DNA of 20,880 bases, taken from positions 1-20,880 of the forward strand of contig JAUJNC010000099.1 of NCBI GenBank assembly GCA_030446525.1, written 5' to 3'. Both the position numbers and the translations under genes were made by a program. Shown here piece after piece: positions 9,689 through 18,721 of this stretch. This stretch comes from Armatimonadaceae bacterium. Its GTDB lineage: Bacteria; Armatimonadota; Armatimonadia; Armatimonadales; Armatimonadaceae. How positions within the stretch are numbered: the first letter of the stretch is position 1; each line of letters starts with the position of its first letter. Below the pieces are notes generated by a model. It was not told the origin of the DNA. It saw nothing but the letters and a program-made list of their open reading frames with translations, and did not search any database.

Positions 9689-10817
9689 ATGCGACGAGCG
9701 GTTTCTCAGATTCGTTCCAGCGGACGGAGGACGGCCACGATCCGTCGCCTCCTCGCGCGCTGTTACCGGCGGCGCTGCTGGCGGGCTGCGCCTGCCCGAC
9801 GGCGACGCGGCAAGCCGCGCCGACGCTACCCGTGGCAGGCCCGGCGGCGCGCGAGACGGCCGTGGAAAAAGGGCGCCGCCGGCGCCCGCGCCGGCGGGGA
9901 TGGCCTGGGTCCCGCCCGGAGAGTTCGCCATGGGCAGCGACGACGAACGCTTCCCGGACGCCCGCCCCGTCCACACCGTCGCGCTCGACGGCTTCTACAT
10001 GGACAGATACCCCGTCACCAACGCGCAGTTCGCGCGGTTCGTGGAGGCCACGGGCTACGTCACCATCGCGGAGCGAAAGCCGGACCCGAAGGATTTCCCC
10101 GGCGTCCCCGCCGACAAGCTCGTTCCCGGCGCCGTGGTCTACTCCGCGCCCCCAAAAGACGTGCCCCTCGATGATGTCCGCCAGTGGTGGCGCTACGTGC
10201 CCGGCGCTTCCTGGCGGCACCCCGAAGGCCCGGGCAGCGGCATCAAGGGGCGGGAGAACCACCCGGTCGTCCAGGTCTGCTGGGAGGACGCGGCGGCCTA
10301 CGCGAAGTGGGCCGGCAAGCGCCTGCCGACCGAAGCCGAGTGGGAGTACGCGGCGCGGGGCGGCCTGAGCCAGAAGCCCTACGTCTGGGGCGACGAGTTC
10401 AAGCCGGGCGGCAAGCCGATGGCCAACACCTTTCAAGGGACGTTCCCGAACCGCAACACGAAGGAGGACGGCTACGGGCGGACCTCGCCCGTCGGCAGTT
10501 TCGCCGCGAACGGCTTCGGCCTGTACGACATGTCGGGCAACGTCTGGCAGTGGTGTTCGGACTGGTACCGCCCGGACTACTACGAGAAGAGCCCCGGCAA
10601 GGACCCGCAGGGGCCGGAGGACAGCTTCGACCCGGCGGAACCGGGCATCCCGAAGCGGGTGCAGCGGGGCGGCTCGTTCCTGTGCACGGACCAGTACTGC
10701 TCGCGCTACATGCCGGGCGGGCGGGGCAAGGGCGACGTTTTGACCGGTTTGTCCCATGTCGGGTTCCGCTGTGTGGTTTCGGCAGAAGACACGGCGAAAG
10801 TGCGGCCCAATTCCTGA
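9689..10817 (+). CDS. Formylglycine-generating enzyme (sulfatase-modifying factor), probable lipoprotein
   Basis: FGE oxidises the sulfatase motif cysteine to formylglycine. The uninterrupted part is 9900-10817 (305 residues): WVPPGEFAMGSDDERFPDA opens the FGE-sulfatase domain, followed by HPVVQVCWEDAAAYAKWAG (121-139), RLPTEAEWEYAARGG (141-155), YDMSGNVWQWCSDWY (209-223) and GGSFLCTDQYCSRY (257-270). Cys262 and Cys267 match the C-x4-C copper-site pair of true FGEs, which many non-catalytic relatives lack. Upstream, the +1-shifted frame encodes LLPAALLAGCACP with lipobox Cys at 9787-9789. That frame joins a preceding MRRAVSQIRSS stretch (ATG at 9689) near 9757 and the FGE domain near 9865. 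The gene therefore probably encodes a lipoprotein with two indels in its N-terminus; a cytosolic product starting at 9900 is the alternative. The 5' end is uncertain. The next sulfatase starts 23 nt downstream. Confidence 0.88.
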
Positions 10818-10840
10818 GAAAGTGAGAGCGCCCGGATCCC

Positions 10841-12283
10841 ATGAAACGAATCACCATTCTTTGCATGTTCCTCGCTCTGCTGGCGTTCCTCAGCCGCGAA
10901 GCGGAGTGCGCCGACGTCTCGAAACAGCCGAACGTCGTCTTTATTTACGCGGACGATCTGCGCTGGGACGCCCTGGGTGTGGTACAGCGTGAGCAAGGAG
11001 AGAAGGCCCGGTTCCCCTGGCTTCGAACGCCGCGGCTCGACCGGCTCGCCGGCGAAAGCGTGCGTTTCCGCCAGTCGTTCGTCGTGAATTCGCTCTGTTC
11101 GCCCGGGCGCGCCTCTGTGCTCTCCGGCCGCTACAACCACCTCAACGGCATCATCGGCAACGGCAAGCCGTTCCCGACGCAGACCGTCACGGTGGCTACC
11201 CGCCTGAAGGAAGCGGGCTACACGAACGCCTACTGCGGCAAATGGCACATGGACGGCCAGCGGGAGCGCCCGGGCTTTGATTACGTCGCCAGCTTCGTCG
11301 GACAGGGCCGATACGTCGATTGTCCCATCCTCTTCAACGGCAAGGAAACGCCGACGCGCGGATGGGTCGACGACGTCTCCACCGATTACGCCGTCCGCTT
11401 CCTGGAGAGCCAACCCAAGGACAAGCCGTTCTTCCTCTGGCTGGGGTTTAAGAGCCCCCACGGCCCCCGCGGCGGAGAAAACCTCCCGGAGCGGGTTCGC
11501 GGCCTCTATGCTAACGAGACGTCCCGGGCCGTCCCCAACGTCGGCCTGCGCGCCATCTATCAGCCGAACGCCCCGAACGGAGCTGCCGCCGCCCGGCAGC
11601 CGGGCGGCCCCCGCGCGGCCGAGGGGCACCGCGATTACATGCGCCACGTCACGGCGATCGACGAATGCGTTGGGCGGCTGCTCGACGCGATGGAGCGAAC
11701 GGGCCATGCGCAGCGGACCATTGTCATCGTCGCCAGCGACAACGGCTACTACCTGGGTGAGCACGGCCTGGGCGACAAGCGCTCGGCCTACGACGAGAGC
11801 CTTCGCGTCCCCTTGCTCATCCGTCTGCCGGGCAAGACCGCGCCGCGCGGCGCGGTCAACGACGCGATGGTCCTGAACATCGACTACGCCCCTACCATCC
11901 TGGAGTTCGCGGGCGCCGCGGCGCTTCCCGAGGCGCAGGGGCGCAGCCTGCGCCCGCTCCTGGAAGGCCGGACGCCGGCGGACTGGCGCGCGGCGTTCTT
12001 CTACGAGTACTTCCGGGAGCGGAATTTCGCCACGCCCACCGTCCTGGCTGTCCGGACCGCGACGCACAAACTCATCACCTACCCGGGCCACGACGAATGG
12101 ACCGAGGTCTTCGATCTCCAGGCCGACCCGTACGAGACCAAGAACCTTGCCGACAACGGTGAGCTGCTGGCGAAGCTGCGGGCCGTTTACGAGCAGCAGG
12201 CGAAAGCCGTCGCGTTCCGGATGCCGGAGGGGGTCGCCACCGAAGAAGCCGTTTCCGGCGCCGCCACACGCATCGAAAAATGA
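10841..12283 (+). CDS. Secreted type I sulfatase with CSPGR motif, intact
   Basis: This intact 480-residue sulfatase has a Sec signal peptide (MKRITILCMFLALLAFLS, cleavage likely after AECA near residue 24). NVVFIYADDLRWDALG (31-46) supplies metal-binding Asp38/Asp39. The formylglycine motif is CSPGR (86-90), with Gly replacing the usual Ser. YCGKWHMDG (131-139) and IVIVASDNGYYLGEHG (294-309, Asp300/Asn301) complete the active site, and EVFDLQADPYETKNLADN marks the C-terminal subdomain. The CSPGR motif and the DALG...LCSPGRASVLSG layout resemble sulfatases acting on glucosamine-6-sulfate or mucin-type glycans, but substrate assignment is not secure. The gene follows the FGE by 23 nt and its TGA overlaps the next ATG (ATGA at 12280-12283), so it sits inside an operon with its maturation enzyme. 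Confidence 0.9.
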   Translation: MKRITILCMFLALLAFLSREAECADVSKQPNVVFIYADDLRWDALGVVQREQGEKARFPWLRTPRLDRLAGESVRFRQSFVVNSLCSPGRASVLSGRYNHLNGIIGNGKPFPTQTVTVATRLKEAGYTNAYCGKWHMDGQRERPGFDYVASFVGQGRYVDCPILFNGKETPTRGWVDDVSTDYAVRFLESQPKDKPFFLWLGFKSPHGPRGGENLPERVRGLYANETSRAVPNVGLRAIYQPNAPNGAAAARQPGGPRAAEGHRDYMRHVTAIDECVGRLLDAMERTGHAQRTIVIVASDNGYYLGEHGLGDKRSAYDESLRVPLLIRLPGKTAPRGAVNDAMVLNIDYAPTILEFAGAAALPEAQGRSLRPLLEGRTPADWRAAFFYEYFRERNFATPTVLAVRTATHKLITYPGHDEWTEVFDLQADPYETKNLADNGELLAKLRAVYEQQAKAVAFRMPEGVATEEAVSGAATRIEK

Positions 12284-13701
12284 GCATCAGGAAAATTCTC
12301 ATGATCGCCGCTGCCATGCTCGGGTTGACCGCTTCTTCGCAGGCCGCCGAGCGGCCCAACATCCTGCTCATCCTTTCCGACGACCAGAGCGTGCCGCATC
12401 TGGGCTGCTACGGGAACCCGGACGTGCGCACGCCGAACCTCGACCGTTTCGCCGCCGAAGGGATGCGCTTCAACCGGATGTTCACCGCTTCGCCGCAGTG
12501 CGTGCCGTCGCGCGCGGCGATGCTCACGGGGCGCTCGGCGGTTGCGGCGCGCATGACGCGCTTCAACGCGCCGCTGCCGCGCGGCGTGGTCACGCTGCCG
12601 GAGCTGCTGCGCGAGAAGGCGGGATACTTCACCGGCATCTGCCGGCGCAGCTTCCACCTCGACGGGCCGGGCAAGATGGGGCCGGCGACCGAGGCGGTGT
12701 ATCAGCAAAACGATCTGCGCACCTTCGACGGGCGCGTGGACTTCCTCGACCGCAACTCGCCGCGCGCGCAGACGAAGGCGAAGGTGAACGAGTTCTTCGA
12801 CAAGCTGCCCGCGGGCCGGCCGTGGTTCCTGTGGGTGAGCTTCAACGACCCGCACCACCCCTGGGACGAGGACGCCGTCGCGGATCCGCCCGACCCCGCG
12901 AAGCTGAAGCTGCCGCCCGAGCTGCCCGACCTGCCGGGCGTGCGCGGCGATCTGTCGCGCTACTACGGCGAGGTGATGCGCATGGACGAGGAGTTCCAGT
13001 GGGTGCTCGACAGCGTCAAAGAGCGCGGCTTCGCGGAGAACACGCTGGTCGTCTTCGCCGGCGACAACGGCTACGCCTTCCCCCACGGCAAAGGCTCGCT
13101 CCACGACCCCGGCCTCAACGTGCCGCTGCTCATCCGCTGGCCCGGCCGGATCAAGCCCGGCTCGGTGACCGACGGGCTCATCTCCGGCGAAGACATCACG
13201 CCCACGTGCCTCGACGCCGCCGGCATTGCGGCGCCGCGCGAGATGAGCGGCCGCAGCTTTGTGCGGCTCCTGCGCGGGGAGCCGCACGAGGGCCGCAAAC
13301 ACGTCTTCGCCGAGCGCGGCGTGCACGGCAGCGCGACCTTCAACGAGAAGACCACCGCCAACGGCTACGACCTTTCCCGCTGCGTCCGCTCCGCGCGCTA
13401 CAAGCTCATCTACAACTGCACGCCGTGGATGAGATACGCGCCCGTGGACAGCGCCCGCGATCCCGGCTGGCAGCAGATCGTCGCCGCGCACGAAGCCGGC
13501 AAGCTCTCGCCCGAGCACGAGCGCGCCTACTTCACAGATCCGCGCCCGATCTACGAGCTCTACGACCTGGAGCGCGACCCGGGCGAGCTGCACAACCTCG
13601 CCGGCACGTCCGAGCTCGCGCAGGTCGAACGCGAGCTGCGCCACGCGCTGATCGAGAAGATGATCCTCGACTTCGACTACCTGCCGCTGCCGCCGGAGTG
13701 A
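12280..13701 (+). CDS. Secreted type I sulfatase with CVPSR motif, intact
   Basis: This intact 473-residue sulfatase begins with a signal peptide MSIRKILMIAAAMLGLTASS cleaved near QAA (about 23). RPNILLILSDDQ (25-36) gives the metal-site Asp34/Asp35. Cys74 lies in the canonical CVPSR motif (74-78). The usual GKWH is replaced by CRRSFHLDG (121-129), while VVFAGDNGYAFPHGKGSLHD (257-276) supplies Asp262, Asn263 and Lys271. YDLERDPGELHNLAG lies near the C-terminus. The ATG overlaps the preceding stop by 4 nt, arguing for translational coupling. Its first 100 bases closely resemble those of the next gene, so the two share a recent common 5' end. The specific sulfate ester cannot be told. Confidence 0.9.
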   Translation: MSIRKILMIAAAMLGLTASSQAAERPNILLILSDDQSVPHLGCYGNPDVRTPNLDRFAAEGMRFNRMFTASPQCVPSRAAMLTGRSAVAARMTRFNAPLPRGVVTLPELLREKAGYFTGICRRSFHLDGPGKMGPATEAVYQQNDLRTFDGRVDFLDRNSPRAQTKAKVNEFFDKLPAGRPWFLWVSFNDPHHPWDEDAVADPPDPAKLKLPPELPDLPGVRGDLSRYYGEVMRMDEEFQWVLDSVKERGFAENTLVVFAGDNGYAFPHGKGSLHDPGLNVPLLIRWPGRIKPGSVTDGLISGEDITPTCLDAAGIAAPREMSGRSFVRLLRGEPHEGRKHVFAERGVHGSATFNEKTTANGYDLSRCVRSARYKLIYNCTPWMRYAPVDSARDPGWQQIVAAHEAGKLSPEHERAYFTDPRPIYELYDLERDPGELHNLAGTSELAQVERELRHALIEKMILDFDYLPLPPE

Positions 13702-13722
13702 AGAGCCGGCGGAAAGGATCCG

Positions 13723-15142
13723 ATGGATACCACGCCCAGGAAGATGCGCATCAGGACGATTCTATGGATCGCCGCTGCCGTGCTCGGACTCGCCGCCGGT
13801 TCCCACGCCGCCGAACGGCCCAACGTCCTCTTCATCGTCTCCGACGACCTGCGGGACCACATCGGCTGTTACGGAAACGCGGTCATTAAGACGCCCCACA
13901 TCGACCGCCTGGCGGCGCGCGGCGTGCGCTTCGACCACGCCTACGTGCAGTATCCGGTCTGCAACCCGAGCCGGTCCTCTTTCCTCAGTGGTCTGCGCCC
14001 CGAACAGACCGGCGTGACCGACAATAACACGCCGCTGCGCGACAAGCTGCCGGATGTGGTGACGTTCCCGCAGCTGCTCCGCGAGAACGGGTGGTATTCG
14101 GCGGCGTTCGGGAAGATCTTCCACCTCGGCGGTGGCCGGAATGAGGCGCTGAAGGCGAAATGGATGGATCTGCCGAAGTCGTGGGACGAGGCGCACGCAT
14201 TCCAGGCCACGCCGGCGGGGAAGGTGATTGAAGGTCGCAACCTCACCGGCGGCGCGCTCGCGTGGTGCCACTGGGGCATGGCGGGCGGCACGGACGACGA
14301 CCAGCCCGACGGCCAGAACGCCCGCGCGGCCATCGCCTTGATGGAAAACGCGGCGACAAGCCGTGGCTCATCGGTGTGGGCTTCCACAAGCCGCACGACC
14401 CGTTCATCGCGCCCAAAGCGAGTATTTCGGTATGTGCCGCCGGAGTCGCTGAAGCTGCACCGCGATCGAAAGGCACGACGCCCGCGCCGCCGCTGGCGGT
14501 GGGCTTCGGCGGGTTCGGCGAGGCGTTCGGCAAGTTCACCGACGAGAGCGGCGGGGAGTTCCTGCGCGCCTACTACGCCGGCGTGTCGTTCATGGACGCG
14601 CAGGTGGGGCGGCTGCTCGACACGCTCGACCGGCGTGCTTTGGGACCGGCACCGTGGTGATCTTCCTCAACATGACCACGGCTACCTCGGCGAGCGCGAC
14701 TGGTGGAACAAGAACACGCGCTTCGAGCGCATTTGCCGCGCGCCGCTGATCGTCGCCGCGCCGGGCGTCAGGCCCGGCATCACGCGCAGCATCGTCGAGT
14801 TCGTGGACCTCTACCCGACCATCGCCGACCTGTGCGGCATCAAGCCGCCCGCCGGTCTCGCCGGTGTGAGCCTGCGGCCCTGCTCGAAGACCCGTCGCGC
14901 CCTGGCAAGCCCGCCGCGTTCACCCTGGTTGCGCGCGGCCTGCGCAGCGCGGCGACTCCGTCCGCACCGACCGCTGGCGTTACACACAGTGGAGCGACGG
15001 CACGCACGAACTGTATGACCACAAACTCGACCCTGAGGAGACGCGCAACGTCGCCGGACAGCGGGAGAACCGCGAGCTTCGACGAGCCGCGGCACGGCCG
15101 CCGCCGCCCCACGCCGCCGCCCGAAAAGAAAACGAAAAATGA
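13723..15142 (+). CDS. Secreted iduronate-2-sulfatase-like sulfatase (frameshifted)
   Basis: A sulfatase with clear resemblance to iduronate-2-sulfatases. Its ordered landmarks are [18 protein letters not shown], the formylglycine motif CNPSR (Cys80), [28 protein letters not shown] and [20 protein letters not shown], then [14 protein letters not shown] and [17 protein letters not shown]. The start at 13723 follows AAAGGA; an in-frame ATG at 13744 would align the signal peptide ([19 protein letters not shown]) exactly with the neighbouring gene. The frame is clean to about 14345, then shifts repeatedly (near 14350, 14412, 14440, 14475, 14645-14675, 14880 and 14945). It finally closes in the frame whose TGA (15140-15142) overlaps the next ATG. 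That preserved ATGA overlap suggests the frame breaks are sequencing indels. The family acts on 2-O-sulfated uronic acids and related sugars; the substrate here is an inference. Confidence 0.75.
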
Positions 15143-16637
15143 GATCGGCGAAACGATTTGTGACGCTTGCCGTTGCGGCGCGGCCGTGCTCACCGGGGCG
15201 GCGCCCGCCGGCGCACAGCCGGTCCCGCCCTGAAAGGCCCAACATCGTCTGGATCATCGCCGAGGACATGTCGGCGGACTTCGGGTGTTACGGCGAGACG
15301 GCGATCAAGACGCCCCACCTCGACCGCCTCGCGGCCGAGGGCGCGCGCTTCGATCGGGCGTTCACGACCGGGCCGATCTGCTCGATCAGCCGCTCCGCCC
15401 TGATCACCGGGCGTATCAGACCTCGATCGGCGCCCAGCACCACCGGTCGGCGCGCGGCCGCAGAAGATCCGCCTGCCCGAAGGCGTCCAGCCGGTGCCCG
15501 GCTGTTCAAGGACGCGGGTTACCTGACGCTGAACGTCCGCCCGGACGATTTCGTGCGCTCCGAGGCGGACGTGAAGGCGGACCCGCGCGTCGGCATCGCC
15601 AAGACGGACTACAACTCGAGTGGACCAGGGCATCTACGACCTGACCCACTGGACCGCCCGGCAAGCCTCGGCCAGCCGTTCTTCGCGCAGGTCCACCAAC
15701 GGCGGCAAGCTCCGCGGGAACGGCAGCGGCGCCGCGTGGCCGGCCTGGGTCGAACGGCGCGCTGGGCAGCCGGACGCGCGTCCGCGCCGTGAAGCTGCCG
15801 CCGTACCTCCCGGACGATCCGGTGATCCTCGAGGACTGGGCGCAGTACCTGGACACGGTCCGCTACACCGACGCGGAGATCGGACAGGTCGTCGAGCGCT
15901 TGAAGCAGGCCGGCGGCCTGGACCGCACCTACATCATCTTCCTCACCGACCACGGCATCAGCCACGTCCGCAACAAGCAGTTCTGTATGACGGCGGCATC
16001 CGGGTCCCGCTGGTGATCCGCGGGCCGAAGATCAAGCCGGGCGCCGTGCGCACGGACCTGGTCGAGCAGATCGACCTGGCCGCCACGTCGCTGGCGCTGG
16101 CCGGCATCCCCGTGCCCAAGTCCCTGCAGGTCGCGACCTGCTGGCGGAGGACTACGAGCCGCGTTCGTACGTCTTCGCCGCCGCGACCGCGCCGACGAGA
16201 CCGTGGACCACATCCGCTGCGTCCGGCGGCGAGCGCTACAAGTACATCCGCAACTATCATCCGGACCGCCCTTACCTCCAGCCCAACGCCTACAAGGACG
16301 GCAAGCTGATCGTGCAGGCCATGCCGCCTGCATTGCCCAGGGCAAGCTCACCCCCGCAGCAGCGCGGATCATGGCCGAGGCGGCCGCCGGAGCTTTACGA
16401 CCTCCGCAGCGACCCGCACAATCTGCGCAACCTGGCCGACGATCGACCCACCGGCAGGCGCTGGCGCAGATGCGCGAACAGCTCGACGCGTGGGCCGCCC
16501 GCACCGACGACAAGGGGCGCCGCCCCGAGCCGGAGGCCCTGTATGACAGTGACATGGCCGCTTGTCTCGCTGACGGCCGTGACGTGGTCCGGCGCAACAT
16601 CGAGGTGATGAAGAAATGGGCTGCCGAGGGGAAATGA
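15139..16637 (+). CDS. Secreted sulfatase, heparan N-sulfatase-like, with CSISR motif (heavily frameshifted)
   Basis: Stitching frames gives a secreted sulfatase of about 500 residues. A signal peptide starts [14 protein letters not shown] and continues in a shifted frame as [13 protein letters not shown]. Then follow [49 protein letters not shown] and [17 protein letters not shown]. Later come [54 protein letters not shown] and a C-terminal MKKWAAEGK ending at TGA 16635-16637. The YQTSIG..HHRS and [13 protein letters not shown] segments resemble sulfamidase/heparan N-sulfatase-like proteins of environmental bacteria. The motif reads CSISR, so the proline expected in CxPxR is Ile. At least ten frame changes occur; two are fixed by one base each (CGCTAT for CGTAT near 15415, TGTTAT for TGTAT near 15985). 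The start overlaps the preceding stop by 4 nt. Confidence 0.68.
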
Positions 16638-16679
16638 TCCCGCCAGGCTGTAGCAGGCGCGGGAGACTCGCGTTTGTTC

Positions 16680-17039
16680 TTACTCGTCGCGGACCAACTT
16701 CCCGGGGTCGCCGACAAGCGCCGAGAACCTGTGCTCGGACGGCGGTCAGGAAGGCCGCCAACCACTCTACGTTCTCGGCATAGGCGAAATCGACATCCGT
16801 GATCAGGTAGCTAAGCAAACGTATCTATGTCGGCGCACACTGACACCGGCCTGCGGTGCCAGTTCTTGCTGTGACCCGTGTCAGCTATGCCGAGCCGGAG
16901 TAACCTGCCAGCGACAAGGCCGCGCGGCGGCGTGCGCCGACACACAGGCTTGCTTAGTGCGCAGCAACTGCCCGCCTAGAACGGTTAGAAACGGGCTGTC
17001 CTTGTGACAGAAGCGAGTTGATCGGCGTATCGTGCACAA
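16680..17039 (-). pseudogene. Minus-strand gene remnant, apparently split by a small element
   Basis: On the minus strand, 16812 down to 16682 reads as plausible protein: SYLITDVDFAYAENVEWLAA, FLTAVR, then, after one frame slip near 16736, SEHRFSALVGDPGKLVRDE and a TAA at 16680-16682. If the 16814-16954 element and one flanking TA are removed, the frame continues without a stop into upstream sequence reading RFCHKDSPFLTVLGGQLLRT. I do not recognise the family. No convincing start is visible (a TGA precedes the upstream part near 17040), so this is treated as a fragment. It lies in the gap between two sulfatase genes on the opposite strand. Confidence 0.35.
16812..16956. mobile_element. MITE-like element, 141 bp, with terminal inverted repeats and TA flanks
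   Basis: The left end at 16814 reads AGCAA, nine bases of spacer, then TGTCGGCGCAC (16828-16838). The right end mirrors it as GTGCGCCGACA (16932-16942), seven spacer bases and TTGCT ending at 16954. Both ends abut TA (16812-16813 and 16955-16956), a target duplication expected for IS630/Tc1-mariner-type transposition. The interior has no open frame of useful size and contains a further CTGACAC/GTGTCAG inverted repeat (about 16840 and 16880). A non-autonomous element is the best reading; a structured RNA or chance palindrome is possible. No second copy or transposase is in the window. Confidence 0.45.
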
Positions 17040-17261
17040 TCACGCCAAGGCGACGACAAAGTGTTTGATGTTACCCACCCATTTTCCTGCCGGCCTCGCC
17101 CCGGCAGCGAGAAGGGCTTTCAAGCCGCGCGCCGTCACGGGTCTTTCCTGTTCTCATCGCCGCCCAGCCTTTCGGCGGCCCAGGCGGAAGGAATGCCGAG
17201 GCATCGGGTGGAAATCATGCCTGGCGGCGAGAAACGCCGTCAGGCGTGCGAGAGATACCGC
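16957..17261. other. Gap without a supported gene upstream of the arylsulfatase
   Basis: Apart from the weak 5' part of the minus-strand remnant (to about 17039), I see no gene. Short frames crossing it are Arg/Pro-rich and show no motif. The region must contain the leader of the arylsulfatase starting at 17262, but no convincing promoter, operator or terminator can be named. A weak GCGAGAGA purine stretch at 17247-17254 may be its ribosome site. Confidence 0.4.
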
Positions 17262-18625
17262 ATGGCAACAAGGCGCCTGTTCCCCCTGCTGGTCGCGCTG
17301 CTTCTTGGGGCGCTGGCGTGCCCGCCTCCGCCGCGCCGACGAAGCTCCCGAACATCGTCGTCCTGCTGGCGGACGACCTGGGCTACGGTGACCTGCTGCT
17401 TCGGCAGCAAGGTCATCCGACGCCGAACCTGGACAAGCTGGCGGCCGGAGGCGTGCGGCTTACCCAATGCTACGCGGGCGCTCCGGTCTGCTCGCCCTCG
17501 CGCGCCGCCCTGCTCACCGGACGCGCCGAGCCGCGCCGGCGGTGCGGGACTGGATCCCGCGGGTTCGTCCATGCACGTGGGCCAGGGCGAGGTCACGGTC
17601 GGCAAGGTCCTCAAGGCCGCCGGGTACGCCACCGCCGCTCGGCAAGTGGCACTGCAACAGCAAGTTCAACACCGGCGAGCAGCCCCAACTGGGCGACCAC
17701 GGCTTCGACCACTGGTTCTCCACCCAGAACAACGCGATCCCCAGCCACGACAATCCGAATAACTTCGTCCGCAATGGGAAGCCGGTCGGCGAGATCAAGG
17801 CTACTCCAGCGTGATCATCGCGGACGAGGCCGTTGCTGGCTAGACGGCATAAAGGCGGATACCGCGAGGCGGGACAAACCCTTCTGCCTCTTCGTCTGGT
17901 TCCATTCGCCGCATGAGCCATCGCGACCGACCCGGCGTTCACGAAACTCTACGCGGACCACCCGCCCGAAGGAGGCCGCCTACGGCAACGTCACGCAGGC
18001 TGATCACGGCGTCGGGCGCCTGCTGAGCGTCTGGATGCCTGGGCATGACCGAGGACACGCTGGTCTTCTTTTCCAGCGACAACGGGCCGATGAACAAGAA
18101 TCCCGGCTCGGCAGGGCGTTCCGCGGCGCCAAGGCGTCCCTGTACGAGGGGGTATCCGCGAGCCGACGATCATCCGCTGGCCGGGCAAGACGCGGCCCGG
18201 CACGGTCTACGAGGAGCCGGTGGCGTTCGTGGACTGGCTCCTGACGGTCTGCGCCCTCACCGGGACGCCCGTCCCGGCCGGCCGGCCGATCGACGGGGCC
18301 AGTTCCTGCCCCTCTTCGACGGCAAGCCGGTGGAGCGGAAGGGGCCGCTCTTCTGGCATTATCTGCGCCGGGCCGCGATGCGCGAGGGCGACTGGAAGAT
18401 CATCGGCAGCGCGCAGAGGGCGAGGCTCAGCTCTTCAACCTCCGTCAGGACCCGCAGGAGAAGAACGACCTGGCCACCCGGGAACCCGAGCGGCTGAAGG
18501 CGCTGTCCGAACGGTTCCGCGCCCTGTACGCCGAGATCCTGAAAGAAGGCGGGCCGATCACCCTGGCGAACCAGGGCCGAGCCGGAAACCAGGACAGGGA
18601 AAATCGGAACGACAGGAGACCGTGA
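17262..18625 (+). CDS. Secreted arylsulfatase, CSPSR type (heavily frameshifted)
   Basis: The start ATG at 17262 opens a signal peptide, [19 protein letters not shown]. After a slip near 17320 come [20 protein letters not shown] and LGYGDL, then [20 protein letters not shown] with the canonical formylglycine motif CSPSR in [14 protein letters not shown] (about 17485-17525). Later landmarks in other frames are [36 protein letters not shown] and [45 protein letters not shown] and [20 protein letters not shown] follow. The order matches arylsulfatase A/N-acetylgalactosamine-6-sulfatase relatives. Several breaks are repaired by one base in a run: GGGGG to GGGGGG near 18150, CC near 18030, CCC near 18040, CCCC near 17557. 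The TGA is at 18623-18625. It is separated from the upstream sulfatase operon by a 624-nt gap, so it likely has its own promoter. Confidence 0.72.
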
Positions 18626-18721
18626 TGGACCGAAGCCGGAGTAATGCCCCCGTTTCGGCCACCGCCGTCAGCGTGATCGTGCACGAGCGGGCGGCGAGGT
18701 CCGCCGCGGCATCGGGCGAGG

